Of a stretch of 17,610 nucleotides of DNA, positions 1-6,211 are shown in pieces. This stretch comes from an uncultured Lachnospiraceae bacterium (GTDB lineage Bacteria; Bacillota; Clostridia; Lachnospirales; Lachnospiraceae). The stretch is from NCBI GenBank assembly GCA_946566415.1, contig CAMNWW010000014.1:1-17610 (forward strand), given 5' to 3'. The notes under the pieces are model-generated. The model was not told the DNA's origin. It made no database searches and saw nothing but the letters and a program-made list of their open reading frames with translations. The first letter of the stretch is position 1, and every line of letters begins with the position of its first letter. A program made the position numbers and the translations under genes.

Positions 1-23
1 GTCTGCCGGCAGCTCTATATCGG

Positions 24-36
24 CTGTGAATAGTAA
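24..36. repeat. 13-bp repeat copy A (CTGTGAATAGTAA)
   Basis: The 13-mer CTGTGAATAGTAA occurs here and again at 11765-11777, both in non-coding DNA. Here it follows a short palindrome (CTGCCGGCAG at 3-12); the second copy follows a GC-rich hairpin. The rest of 1-100 shows no convincing gene. It is the 3' flank of the leftward histidine kinase, and no clear terminator is visible in it. A dispersed intergenic repeat is possible; two copies alone do not prove it. Confidence 0.35.
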
Positions 37-100
37 CGTCCCTTTGACTCATTCTATCAGCCGCAGGTCATTCTTTGTATCGAGTTAGATTGAAGTTATC

Positions 101-1147
101 TTACGTTTTTGAAAGAGTATTTATGTGGTAGCTGCCCACAGGAAAGAAGATCAGGACGCGGGTTCCCTTACCGTATTCGGATTCGGCTGTGATGCGTAGT
201 CCCAATTTACCGCAGAGCCTCCGGCAGAGATACAGCCCCATTCCGGTAGAACGGTCGGTTCTGCGTCCGTTGCTCCCGGTAAATCCTTTTTCAAATATGC
301 GGGGGAGTTCTTCGGGCGGGATCCCGGTTCCGTTATCCTGGACGGTCAGAGTTACCCCGTCTTTGCCGCGCGTCGTGCAGATAGAGAAAAACGGAGAATC
401 AGAGCAGTATTTTACACTGTTCAATATGATTTGGTTCAGGATAAAAAGGATCCATTTGCGGTCCGTGAATACCCTGTCAGGGCAAGCTACCTCAGCGCGT
501 ACCCGGTTCTCGATTAAGAGTAGTTTATTCTTCTCAAGAACAGTCTCGGCCGTCTCCTGCAGGTCTGTCTGACGGATCATAAAGTCTTTATAGACGTTTT
601 CTGAGCGGGCGTAGTAGAGCGCCATCTCGACATAGTTTTCGATCTTCTGGTTTTCGATGGATATTGTGCGAAGGGATTCTTTGAGGTCGGAAGCCTCCTT
701 GTATGCCTTCCGACCGTTTTCGCACAAAAGAGAGATGGAAGTGATGGGGGCTTTGACCTCATGGATCCAGCTTTCGATGTATTCACGGTAGTTTTTCTGC
801 TCGTCCTCAATTTCCCGGATCCGCTCGATCACGGCTTTGTTGGAATAATGGATCATTTCCCGGTAAAGCTTATCCTCCAGACGGAATGAGCAGGGCAGCA
901 GTTCGCCGAGCAGGTACCGTTTATCGATGTGTTGAAGAATCTGCCCGATCTCGGCAAAATATTTTTTCCTCTGAATAAAGGTGTATAGAAGCCATGCTGA
1001 GAGGATTAAGACCCAGAAAACCAAGATAAGGATTACGTTTGTATCGCTGTATCCGGTCATTTTCAGAAAGGCGGACAAGGAAGCCATACACACAAGATGT
1101 AATAAAATGATCAGAGATTTATCTTTTAAAAAGGGCCAAAGCTTCAT
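101..1147 (-). CDS. BceS-like intramembrane-sensing histidine kinase
   Basis: This is a 348-residue sensor kinase, predicted to phosphorylate the response regulator encoded just upstream. Two membrane helices (about residues 11-31 and 37-57) are joined by a loop of a few residues, so there is no extracellular sensor domain. That is the BceS/intramembrane-sensing layout, in which the signal comes from a partner ABC transporter. The H-box reads WIHEVKAPI, with the phospho-acceptor His at residue 129. An N-box (LNQIILNSVKY), a G1 box (DNGTGIP) and a G2 box (TGMGLYL) form the ATP-binding domain. The frame stays open for 42 codons upstream, but the ATG at 1145-1147 is preferred: it overlaps the regulator stop as ATGA, and the first membrane helix follows it directly. 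It is co-transcribed with the regulator. The specific ligand cannot be read from the sequence. Confidence 0.93.
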   Translation of the reverse strand: MKLWPFLKDKSLIILLHLVCMASLSAFLKMTGYSDTNVILILVFWVLILSAWLLYTFIQRKKYFAEIGQILQHIDKRYLLGELLPCSFRLEDKLYREMIHYSNKAVIERIREIEDEQKNYREYIESWIHEVKAPITSISLLCENGRKAYKEASDLKESLRTISIENQKIENYVEMALYYARSENVYKDFMIRQTDLQETAETVLEKNKLLLIENRVRAEVACPDRVFTDRKWILFILNQIILNSVKYCSDSPFFSICTTRGKDGVTLTVQDNGTGIPPEELPRIFEKGFTGSNGRRTDRSTGMGLYLCRRLCGKLGLRITAESEYGKGTRVLIFFPVGSYHINTLSKT

Positions 1148-1818
1148 ATACGGTAACCGATTCCTCTCTTTGTTTCTATGAAATCCGCGGCTCCGATGGA
1201 ACGCAGCTTTTCGCGGATTCTGGTGACATGTACGCTTAACGTATTGTCGTCGATGAAGATCTGGTTCTCCCACAGATATTCAATAAGGTCTGTCCTTGCC
1301 ACGTACTGCCCCGGGCATACATAGAGACGGGATAGTATCTTCATCTCGTTTTTTGTCAGGTCTGCGGACAGTTTCCCGCGCGACAGGGTACACCTGGAAA
1401 TGTCGAGCCGTACGCCGCGGACGGTGAACTGTGTGGTTTCCCTTGCGGAAGAACCGCTCGTTCTTTTCAGGACGGTCATGATCCGCGCCAAAAGAATGGG
1501 TGCCTGGTAGGGCTTGGTAATATAATCGTCCCCGCCTTTTAGAATCCCGCTTAGTTCATCCATGGAGTCCGTTCTGCTGGTCAGAAAAATGACCGGTACG
1601 TCCGTCTCCTGTCGAAGCTGTGTGCAGACGTCGAACCCGGAGCATCCCGGCAGGTTTACGTCGAGAAGGACCAGGTCGGGAGAAAGGGATATGATCTGCG
1701 CGGCGGCCCTCTCAAAACTGTCCAGGGCGACGGCTTCATACATCGCGTTTTCAAGTAATATTTTCAGTTCTCTTCGGGTGATCTCTTCATCTTCGACGAT
1801 CACGATTCGTCCGCCCAT
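1144..1818 (-). CDS. OmpR-family response regulator, BceR-like
   Basis: This is a 224-residue DNA-binding response regulator. The receiver domain (about 1-118) has the acidic pocket (VEDEE), the phospho-acceptor Asp53 in LLDVNLPG, Thr80 and Lys102 (TKP). The C-terminal winged helix (about 128-224) ends with the usual hairpin (ETKRGIGYRI). It is the first gene of a leftward two-gene unit and overlaps the kinase start by 4 bp. An AAGGAG ribosome binding site lies at 1827-1832. The TATAAT at 1833-1838 abuts that site, so it is unlikely to be the promoter used. The true promoter probably lies further upstream, in or beyond the folded element at 1861-2058. The likely role is control of a BceAB-type transporter, but which one is inference. 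Confidence 0.93.
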   Translation of the reverse strand: MGGRIVIVEDEEITRRELKILLENAMYEAVALDSFERAAAQIISLSPDLVLLDVNLPGCSGFDVCTQLRQETDVPVIFLTSRTDSMDELSGILKGGDDYITKPYQAPILLARIMTVLKRTSGSSARETTQFTVRGVRLDISRCTLSRGKLSADLTKNEMKILSRLYVCPGQYVARTDLIEYLWENQIFIDDNTLSVHVTRIREKLRSIGAADFIETKRGIGYRI

Positions 1819-1860
1819 GTTAAGCGCTCCTTATTATAGTTGGTTGGATGATGGAAAATA

Positions 1861-2058
1861 TTCCAACTGTATGGTTGGACGCTCCAAGGAGCATCCAACC
1901 GGCTCATCCATTCGCAAAAACCGTACTGACGCACTCTTACGTCTGCTATCGCAGCCGCTTTTTGCTCATTTATGAGTAGGTTGCTAATCCGAAGTCTCAT
2001 TTTCATTGCAATAAATTGCATGAAAGTGAGACTTCAAATTGCAACCGTACAGTTGGAA
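1861..2058. repeat. Folded intergenic element bounded by a 17-bp inverted repeat
   Basis: The 17-mer at 1861-1877 (TTCCAACTGTATGGTTG) and the one at 2042-2058 are reverse complements with one mismatch. Between them are nested hairpins. One at 1873-1900 pairs GGTTGGA with TCCAACC and CTCC with GGAG. One at 1914-1965 pairs GCAAAAA with TTTTTGC. One at 1991-2035 pairs GAAGTCTCA with TGAGACTTC plus further inner pairs. Frames here stay open for up to about 70 codons on both strands, but they lack a credible ribosome binding site and run into neighbouring genes, so I do not call a gene. It could be a miniature inverted-repeat element, a structured RNA, or the control region of the leftward two-component pair. 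Confidence 0.55.
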
Positions 2059-2063
2059 AATAT

Positions 2064-2092
2064 TTGACATATTTGATGGAAATGGCTATAAT
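2064..2092 (+). promoter_or_regulatory. Consensus sigma-A promoter of the antitoxin RNA
   Basis: A perfect TTGACA (2064-2069), a 17-bp spacer and a perfect TATAAT (2087-2092). It is the best promoter in the window. It faces right, towards no open reading frame of its own, only a terminator about 65-100 bp downstream, which marks a small RNA gene. Confidence 0.9.
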
Positions 2093-2098
2093 ATATTT

Positions 2099-2197
2099 AA
2101 CAAGAGAGCCGAAAGCTAGCGTACACCTAGCCTCCGGGAAAATAATTTGTTACATGAAGTAGCGCCTTATCTTACCAGGACGAGGGCGCTACTTTTT
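2099..2197 (+). ncRNA. Putative antisense antitoxin RNA of a type I toxin-antitoxin locus
   Basis: This is a short RNA of about 97-99 nt defined by the consensus promoter at 2064-2092 and the intrinsic terminator at 2157-2196. Its 3' end is complementary to the stop codon and last codons of the holin-like toxin gene (2189-2275, minus strand). It would also be complementary to any toxin transcript reading further left. This 3'-overlapping convergent layout matches TxpA/RatA and BsrG/SR4 of Bacillus, where the RNA blocks or destabilises toxin mRNA. A GCTAG/CTAGC stem-loop lies at about 2115-2131. The start is estimated from the -10 position. The RNA's existence is well supported by its signals; the antitoxin function is inferred from layout. 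Confidence 0.75.
2157..2196 (+). terminator. Intrinsic terminator of the antitoxin RNA
   Basis: AAGTAGCGCC (2157-2166) pairs with GGCGCTACTT (2185-2194) across an 18-nt loop, and the right arm merges into a run of five T (2192-2196). The T run lies on the plus strand only, so it terminates the rightward RNA best. The same stem also lies just past the toxin stop codon on the other strand and may partly serve that transcript. Confidence 0.85.
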
Positions 2198-2275
2198 GCG
2201 TGTAAAATTAACAACAAGAGTTATTACAGCGCAAAGCATAATTACGAATTGGATCAGATCCGAATATGTAACCAT
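2189..2275 (-). CDS. Putative holin-like toxin (TxpA/Hol_Tox type), type I toxin peptide
   Basis: This is a 28-residue peptide that begins MVTYSDLIQFV, runs through one hydrophobic helix (about residues 7-23) and ends in a basic tail, NFTRKK. That pattern (VTYSDL start, a single membrane span, a charged end) is the one I know for Firmicutes 'putative holin-like toxin' peptides related to TxpA. These insert in the membrane and harm the cell when made in excess. An excellent ribosome binding site, AAAGGGGG, is placed 8 bp before the ATG. The gene is transcribed head-on with the small RNA at 2099-2197, which overlaps its 3' end. It sits between a BceRS-like pair and a BceAB-like transporter, but nothing ties it to them functionally. 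No membrane toxicity can be shown from sequence alone. Confidence 0.88.
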   Translation of the reverse strand: MVTYSDLIQFVIMLCAVITLVVNFTRKK

Positions 2276-2318
2276 GGCACCAGCCCCCTTTCTTTCGTCC
2301 GGTGGTTGGCATAACGCC

Positions 2319-2347
2319 CCTTCAGCTCTCTGGGTAAATATATTATA
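2319..2347. repeat. Inverted copy of the antitoxin -10/start region
   Basis: The reverse complement of this 29-bp stretch matches 2087-2115 at 25 of 29 positions. Both copies begin TATAATATATTTA and contain AGAGAGC. The copies therefore cover the -10 box and presumptive 5' end of each of the two convergent transcripts. Confidence 0.8.
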
Positions 2348-2382
2348 GATGCTATGATAACACATAAAGCTTCCCGGGTCAA
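2342..2382 (-). promoter_or_regulatory. Promoter region of the toxin gene
   Basis: On the minus strand, TTGACC (2377-2382) is followed after 17 bp by TATCAT (2354-2359). A second -10 candidate, TATAAT (2342-2347), lies 12 bp nearer the gene with only a poor -35, but it is embedded in sequence shared with the antitoxin promoter. Either choice leaves an untranslated leader of roughly 60-75 nt, a usual length for type I toxin mRNAs. Confidence 0.65.
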
Positions 2383-2454
2383 AAGCATTTCCTTACACCA
2401 ACTGTAAGTGTACTGGGGAATCACAAGCGGTTATAATGATGTTAGAGTCAAAAG

Positions 2455-2650
2455 ATGCCTTACGGATTGTTCCGCGCTTTGCGCGTCCACATCTACGCTC
2501 CGCTTCGGTCGGCACTAAACGAATGTCCACTGGACATTCAGTGCCCTGCCCAATATTCGGATATCGTGGAGCATACGCCCCACTTTTATCCTCATATCGG
2601 GGCGGGTCCCAAGGTCATTCATCCACCATCGTGCAAGCACGATGTGGATA
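2455..2650. repeat. Palindrome-rich intergenic element upstream of the bceA-like gene
   Basis: This stretch of about 195 bp holds a series of hairpins. CGCGC/GCGCG is at 2473-2485. A strong one at 2511-2545 pairs GGCACT with AGTGCC and GAATGTCCA with TGGACATTC around a single C. GTGG/CCAC is at about 2565-2582. A 13-bp stem at 2621-2649 pairs CATCGTGC with GCACGATG and, past one bulged C, ATCCA with TGGAT. Two plus-strand frames of about 80 codons cross it but have no ribosome binding site and no recognisable protein. The last hairpin ends 24 bp before the -10 of the transporter operon. It may be a dispersed mobile repeat, or a set of regulator sites. Confidence 0.5.
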
Positions 2651-2673
2651 CAGACCTTTTGACCCTGGCATCT

Positions 2674-2679
2674 TATAAT
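2674..2679 (+). promoter_or_regulatory. Probable -10 of the bceAB-like operon
   Basis: TATAAT lies 32 bp before the ATG, with a strong AAGGGAGG ribosome binding site at 2695-2702. The sequence 17 bp upstream of the -10 (about 2651-2656) does not resemble TTGACA. A weak -35 behind an upstream palindrome fits a promoter that needs an activator such as a BceR-type regulator. Confidence 0.5.
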
Positions 2680-2711
2680 AAAGACAGCTAAGATAAGGGA
2701 GGCGGATAAAA

Positions 2712-3488
2712 ATGAAACAGAAATTATTAGAAGTGGAGTCACTTAAGAAATATTATGGAAAAGGCGGCAGTATAACGAAGGCGCTTGACGGGATAAGCTT
2801 CCAGGTTCTTCCCGGGGAATTCCTGGGCATCATGGGGAGCAGCGGCTCCGGGAAAACGACGCTTTTGAACTGTATCGCGACCATCACCGCGCCGACAGAA
2901 GGTCGGATTTTGATTGGCGGGCAGGACATCGGGAAATTTGGCGGGAAAAAGCTTGCCGCTTACAGGGGAAACCGGATCGGATATCTGTTCCAGAATTTTG
3001 AACTTCTGGATAACCTTACAGGGCGGGAAAATATTTTACTCCCGCTTTCTATCCATAATGTCCCGGAAAAAGAATGCATGAGCCGTCTGAAAAGCCTTGC
3101 GGAATTTCTCGAGATATCGGATGTGATGAACAAATTTCCGGCGCAGATGTCGGGAGGACAGCGGCAGAGGGTGGCGGCGGCAAGGGCGGTGATCCTGAAT
3201 CCGCAAGTCGTTTTGGCAGATGAGCCGACCGGGGCGCTGGATTCCAGAAATGCCAGGAACCTGATGGAAAAGCTGACGGGTCTTAATGAAGAAAACCGGA
3301 CGACAGTCTTGATGGTAACGCATGACTTGGGGGCGGCAAGCTACTGTTCGCGTATCCTCTTTATACGGGACGGCATACTGTTCCATGAACTTCGCAGAAG
3401 GCAGGACGAGGAGACGCGCACAGAGTTCTACGAACGGATACTGATGGTGATGGCACAGTTGGGAGGAGGGAGCAGCCATGTTCTTTAA
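2712..3488 (+). CDS. BceA-like ABC transporter ATP-binding protein
   Basis: This is the 258-residue ATPase subunit of a peptide-antibiotic type ABC transporter (MacB/BceA family), working in the cytoplasm with the permease encoded next. The motifs are in order: Walker A GSSGSGKTT (residues 42-50), Q-loop Gln94, signature MSGGQ (146-150), Walker B VVLADE (166-171), D-loop ALD and switch His204 (VTHD). Length is normal for the family. The last 11 bp overlap the permease start, showing translational coupling. It is the first gene of a four-gene operon with the permease, a response regulator and a kinase. In this family the complex frees lipid II-cycle intermediates from antimicrobial peptides and also signals to its kinase. 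The exact drug is unknown. Confidence 0.95.
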   Translation: MKQKLLEVESLKKYYGKGGSITKALDGISFQVLPGEFLGIMGSSGSGKTTLLNCIATITAPTEGRILIGGQDIGKFGGKKLAAYRGNRIGYLFQNFELLDNLTGRENILLPLSIHNVPEKECMSRLKSLAEFLEISDVMNKFPAQMSGGQRQRVAAARAVILNPQVVLADEPTGALDSRNARNLMEKLTGLNEENRTTVLMVTHDLGAASYCSRILFIRDGILFHELRRRQDEETRTEFYERILMVMAQLGGGSSHVL

Positions 3489-5538
3489 TCTGGCCTACAG
3501 GAACCAAAGAAACAGCAGGAAGGAAAATGGGATACTCTTTGTTTCTCTGGTCATTTCGATCATAGCATTTTACATTATTTTATCATTGGAAAATCAGGAT
3601 GTGATCCTATTCCTGAAAAGGATGGAGAGCGACGCGGTACAGAGACTTCTTTCTCTTATGCCCGTACTTTACGGCATGACCTTGTTTCTGGTGTTTTTTC
3701 TCGTATATTTTACCAGTAAATACCAGATGGAAAGGCGGAGCCATGAGTTCGGCATTTATCTGATCTCGGGGATGAGAAGGAGCACGCTGTTCGGGGTGCT
3801 TTTGGCGGAAGATGTGCTCGGAAGCGTGTGGGTTCTTGCGGCGGGAATCCCTCTTGCCGTCCTCCTGTCCGAGGTGGTGAGCCTTGTCACGGTAAGGCTG
3901 GTAGGCTTCGGAATCATAGGACATCATTTTACATTCTCGAAGGACGCGGTTTTGTATACAATACTGGGATTCTTTGCTGTGAAATTGGCGGCGTTTTTGA
4001 TTCTCAGCAAAAAAGTTGCAGGGACGGAGCTGGCGGAGCTTTTGTCCGATACCCAGGAGGAGAAATTAAGGCTGTACGATAAGAAAAAGGAAGCCATAGA
4101 ATTTGCCATGGGAGGGACTCTTTTGACCGTAGCTTACGGGGCGGCAATACAGGGAATCGCGTGGGCGTCTCTTCTTTATTTTGCCATTACGATCTGCGCC
4201 GGGACCGTAGGAACCTTTGCGCTCTTTTACGGAATGAGCGCCGCTCTGGAGAGAGTACTAGGCAAAAGGCGGAAAGAAAAAGGACTGCAGACATTCAATT
4301 TCCGGCAGTTGCAGGAGAATGTTATCCTCCAGCCTAAGGTGCTGGCTGTATCCTCGCTTTTAGTGCTGGCGGCAGTGTGTTGTTTTGGCTATGGCATTTC
4401 CGTGAGTCTGGATGCATCCGGGGGAAACAGCCATGTCCTGGATTATACATTCGAGGGGGAGGAAAGCAAGATTCGCGCGGCGCTTGAAAAAGAAGGGCTT
4501 ACGCCCTGGTTTTCAGAGCTGTTTGAAGTCCGGTGCTCAATTCTTAGGACAGAGGAGGCAAGCGGGGCAGACCACTTATTGAACCTGGATCAAGTAATGG
4601 AAGCCGCCGAGGCGCAGCCGGACTCCTCTGGAAAGGAAATGCTTCTGAATAATCTTTCCTTTGTGGAAAGCCCTTACATGATCTCTCTTTCAGGGTATAA
4701 TAAAGTTAGGACTCTTGCGGGGAAAGAGCCGCTTGTCCTGGAAAATAACCAGGCGGCGTTGTATAATAAGGATGAACTTACGCCGGATGATCTGAAAGAA
4801 AGTATCAATCTTATGTTGAGCGAAGCTCCTGAGTTATTGATTGATGGAAATCCATATGAGCTGACAGGTGTATGCGAGACGGAGGCTATCGTAGTGGACA
4901 GGAAGATCACGCTTTCCTTTGCGCTTATTGTAACGGATGAGGTTTTTGAAGCGCTGTCCCGTGCGGATGATCCTTTTAGTTACTGGAACGGCGTGCTCTC
5001 AGAGGAAAAGACGCAGGAAAACGGACTGATGCAGGCGATCATGGAGGTAAACGACCGTCTGGCGGTCACCGGGCTGGATTATGAGAGTTATTTACAGAAC
5101 ATGGGAAGGGCGCTGTTTTATGTCGTCGCTTCCAGCTATCTTACGATCTATCTGGCGGTCATTTTCCTGATTATTGCCAATACGGTTATAGGAGTACAGT
5201 TCCTCATGCGCCAGCAGAAAACCAAAGGGCGGTACCAGATCCTGATGCACCTGGGCTGCGATTACCAGGCGCTCTGCCGTTCGGCAAGATGCCAGATCCA
5301 TTGGTTTTTCGGGATTCCTGTCGGTATTGCGGGGATCAGCAGTATTTTCGGGCTGCGGTCTTTACTCACAGGATTGATGGGATTTCATATGCAGGCGAGG
5401 AATATAAGGTTCTACTTTATCGTGGGGATGGCGGCCGTGGGACTTTTATGCGTGGCAGAGTTCTGCTATATAGCCGGGGTGAAACGGGTCAGCGACAGAC
5501 AGATGCTGGAATGGATGCAGGTCAGAAGGGAAGAGTAG
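3478..5538 (+). CDS. BceB-like FtsX-family ABC permease
   Basis: This is a 686-residue integral membrane permease. It has an N-terminal helix (about 17-38), a cluster of helices to about residue 320, a large hydrophilic stretch of about 200-210 residues (about 320-530) and a C-terminal group of helices (about 540-680). This is the BceB architecture: ten helices and one big extracellular domain between helices 7 and 8 that determines which peptide is recognised. The start overlaps the ATPase gene by 11 bp and follows GGGAGGAGGG. Its stop codon is directly followed by the ATG of the next regulator with no gap. With the ATPase it probably confers resistance to a cell-wall-targeting peptide and acts as the sensor for one or both neighbouring BceS-like kinases. 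Confidence 0.92.
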   Translation: MFFNLAYRNQRNSRKENGILFVSLVISIIAFYIILSLENQDVILFLKRMESDAVQRLLSLMPVLYGMTLFLVFFLVYFTSKYQMERRSHEFGIYLISGMRRSTLFGVLLAEDVLGSVWVLAAGIPLAVLLSEVVSLVTVRLVGFGIIGHHFTFSKDAVLYTILGFFAVKLAAFLILSKKVAGTELAELLSDTQEEKLRLYDKKKEAIEFAMGGTLLTVAYGAAIQGIAWASLLYFAITICAGTVGTFALFYGMSAALERVLGKRRKEKGLQTFNFRQLQENVILQPKVLAVSSLLVLAAVCCFGYGISVSLDASGGNSHVLDYTFEGEESKIRAALEKEGLTPWFSELFEVRCSILRTEEASGADHLLNLDQVMEAAEAQPDSSGKEMLLNNLSFVESPYMISLSGYNKVRTLAGKEPLVLENNQAALYNKDELTPDDLKESINLMLSEAPELLIDGNPYELTGVCETEAIVVDRKITLSFALIVTDEVFEALSRADDPFSYWNGVLSEEKTQENGLMQAIMEVNDRLAVTGLDYESYLQNMGRALFYVVASSYLTIYLAVIFLIIANTVIGVQFLMRQQKTKGRYQILMHLGCDYQALCRSARCQIHWFFGIPVGIAGISSIFGLRSLLTGLMGFHMQARNIRFYFIVGMAAVGLLCVAEFCYIAGVKRVSDRQMLEWMQVRREE

Positions 5539-6210
5539 ATGAAACAGGTCGTGATTGTAGAGGATGAGGAGTATATGCGGGAGGAACTTGCCTATATGTT
5601 CACACAGGCAGGGTATCAGGCCAGTTGCGTGACGGATTTTGTCTCTGCCGCGGAGCAGATTATGGAATTGCGGCCGGATCTGACGGTGCTGGATGTGAAT
5701 CTTCCCGGCACCACAGGATACGCCATCTGTGAGAAACTAAAAAAACAGGCGGTGATCCCTGTGCTGGTGCTGACCTCACGGGATCAGATACAGGATGAGC
5801 TTTGCGCGCTGAATCTTGGAGCGGATGAGTTTTTGACAAAGCCCTGCCGGAAGGAGAGGCTGCTTGCAAGGGCGGAGAATCTGATCAAGCGGTACGAAAG
5901 CCGGAGAAACCAGATCGGACGGGAAGGGTTCTCGCTGGACCGGCAGACCTATGTGCTGTATTATGGAGAACATTCTGTCGTTCTGCCGGAAAACCAGGGG
6001 AAGCTCATGGAGCTTCTCCTTTCCCGCGTGGGGGAGGTCGTTCCTAAGAAGGAAATGTTTCAGGCATTGTGGGGAACCACGAAGTACATTGATGAAAATG
6101 CGCTTCAGGTTAATATGACCCGTCTGAAAGGGAGGCTTGCAAGGCTTGATACCGGCTGGAAGATCGAGGCGGTGCGCGGGGTCGGTTACCGTCTGAAGGA
6201 GGAGGGATAA
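5539..6210 (+). CDS. OmpR-family response regulator, BceR-like (second)
   Basis: This 223-residue regulator is encoded immediately after the permease stop. The receiver domain has the acidic VEDEE pocket, phospho-acceptor Asp52 (VLDVNLPG), Thr79 and Lys101 (TKP). The winged-helix domain (about 125-223) ends VRGVGYRLKEEG. It resembles the leftward regulator at 1144-1818 along its whole length, so the two are probably paralogues within the BceR-like group. Translation appears coupled to the permease. The expected target is its own operon promoter near 2674. Cross-talk with the other regulator is possible but not shown. Confidence 0.94.
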   Translation: MKQVVIVEDEEYMREELAYMFTQAGYQASCVTDFVSAAEQIMELRPDLTVLDVNLPGTTGYAICEKLKKQAVIPVLVLTSRDQIQDELCALNLGADEFLTKPCRKERLLARAENLIKRYESRRNQIGREGFSLDRQTYVLYYGEHSVVLPENQGKLMELLLSRVGEVVPKKEMFQALWGTTKYIDENALQVNMTRLKGRLARLDTGWKIEAVRGVGYRLKEEG

Positions 6211-6211
6211 C

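Noticed and set aside
1148..1273. A 42-codon N-terminal extension of the first histidine kinase
   Set aside because: It would overlap the regulator by 130 bp and is Arg/His/Asn-rich, unlike kinase N-termini; the ATG at 1147 gives the classic 4-bp overlap and a membrane helix at once.
1833..1838. TATAAT as the promoter -10 of the leftward two-component operon
   Set aside because: It directly abuts the AAGGAG ribosome binding site, so transcripts starting from it would lack that site.
1800..2021. A 73-codon minus-strand frame upstream of the leftward regulator
   Set aside because: It overlaps the regulator start, has no credible ribosome binding site and spans the inverted-repeat element.
2436..2691. 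Two overlapping plus-strand frames of about 80 codons before the bceA-like gene
   Set aside because: They cross a set of strong hairpins, lack ribosome binding sites and show no recognisable protein; the DNA looks structural rather than coding.
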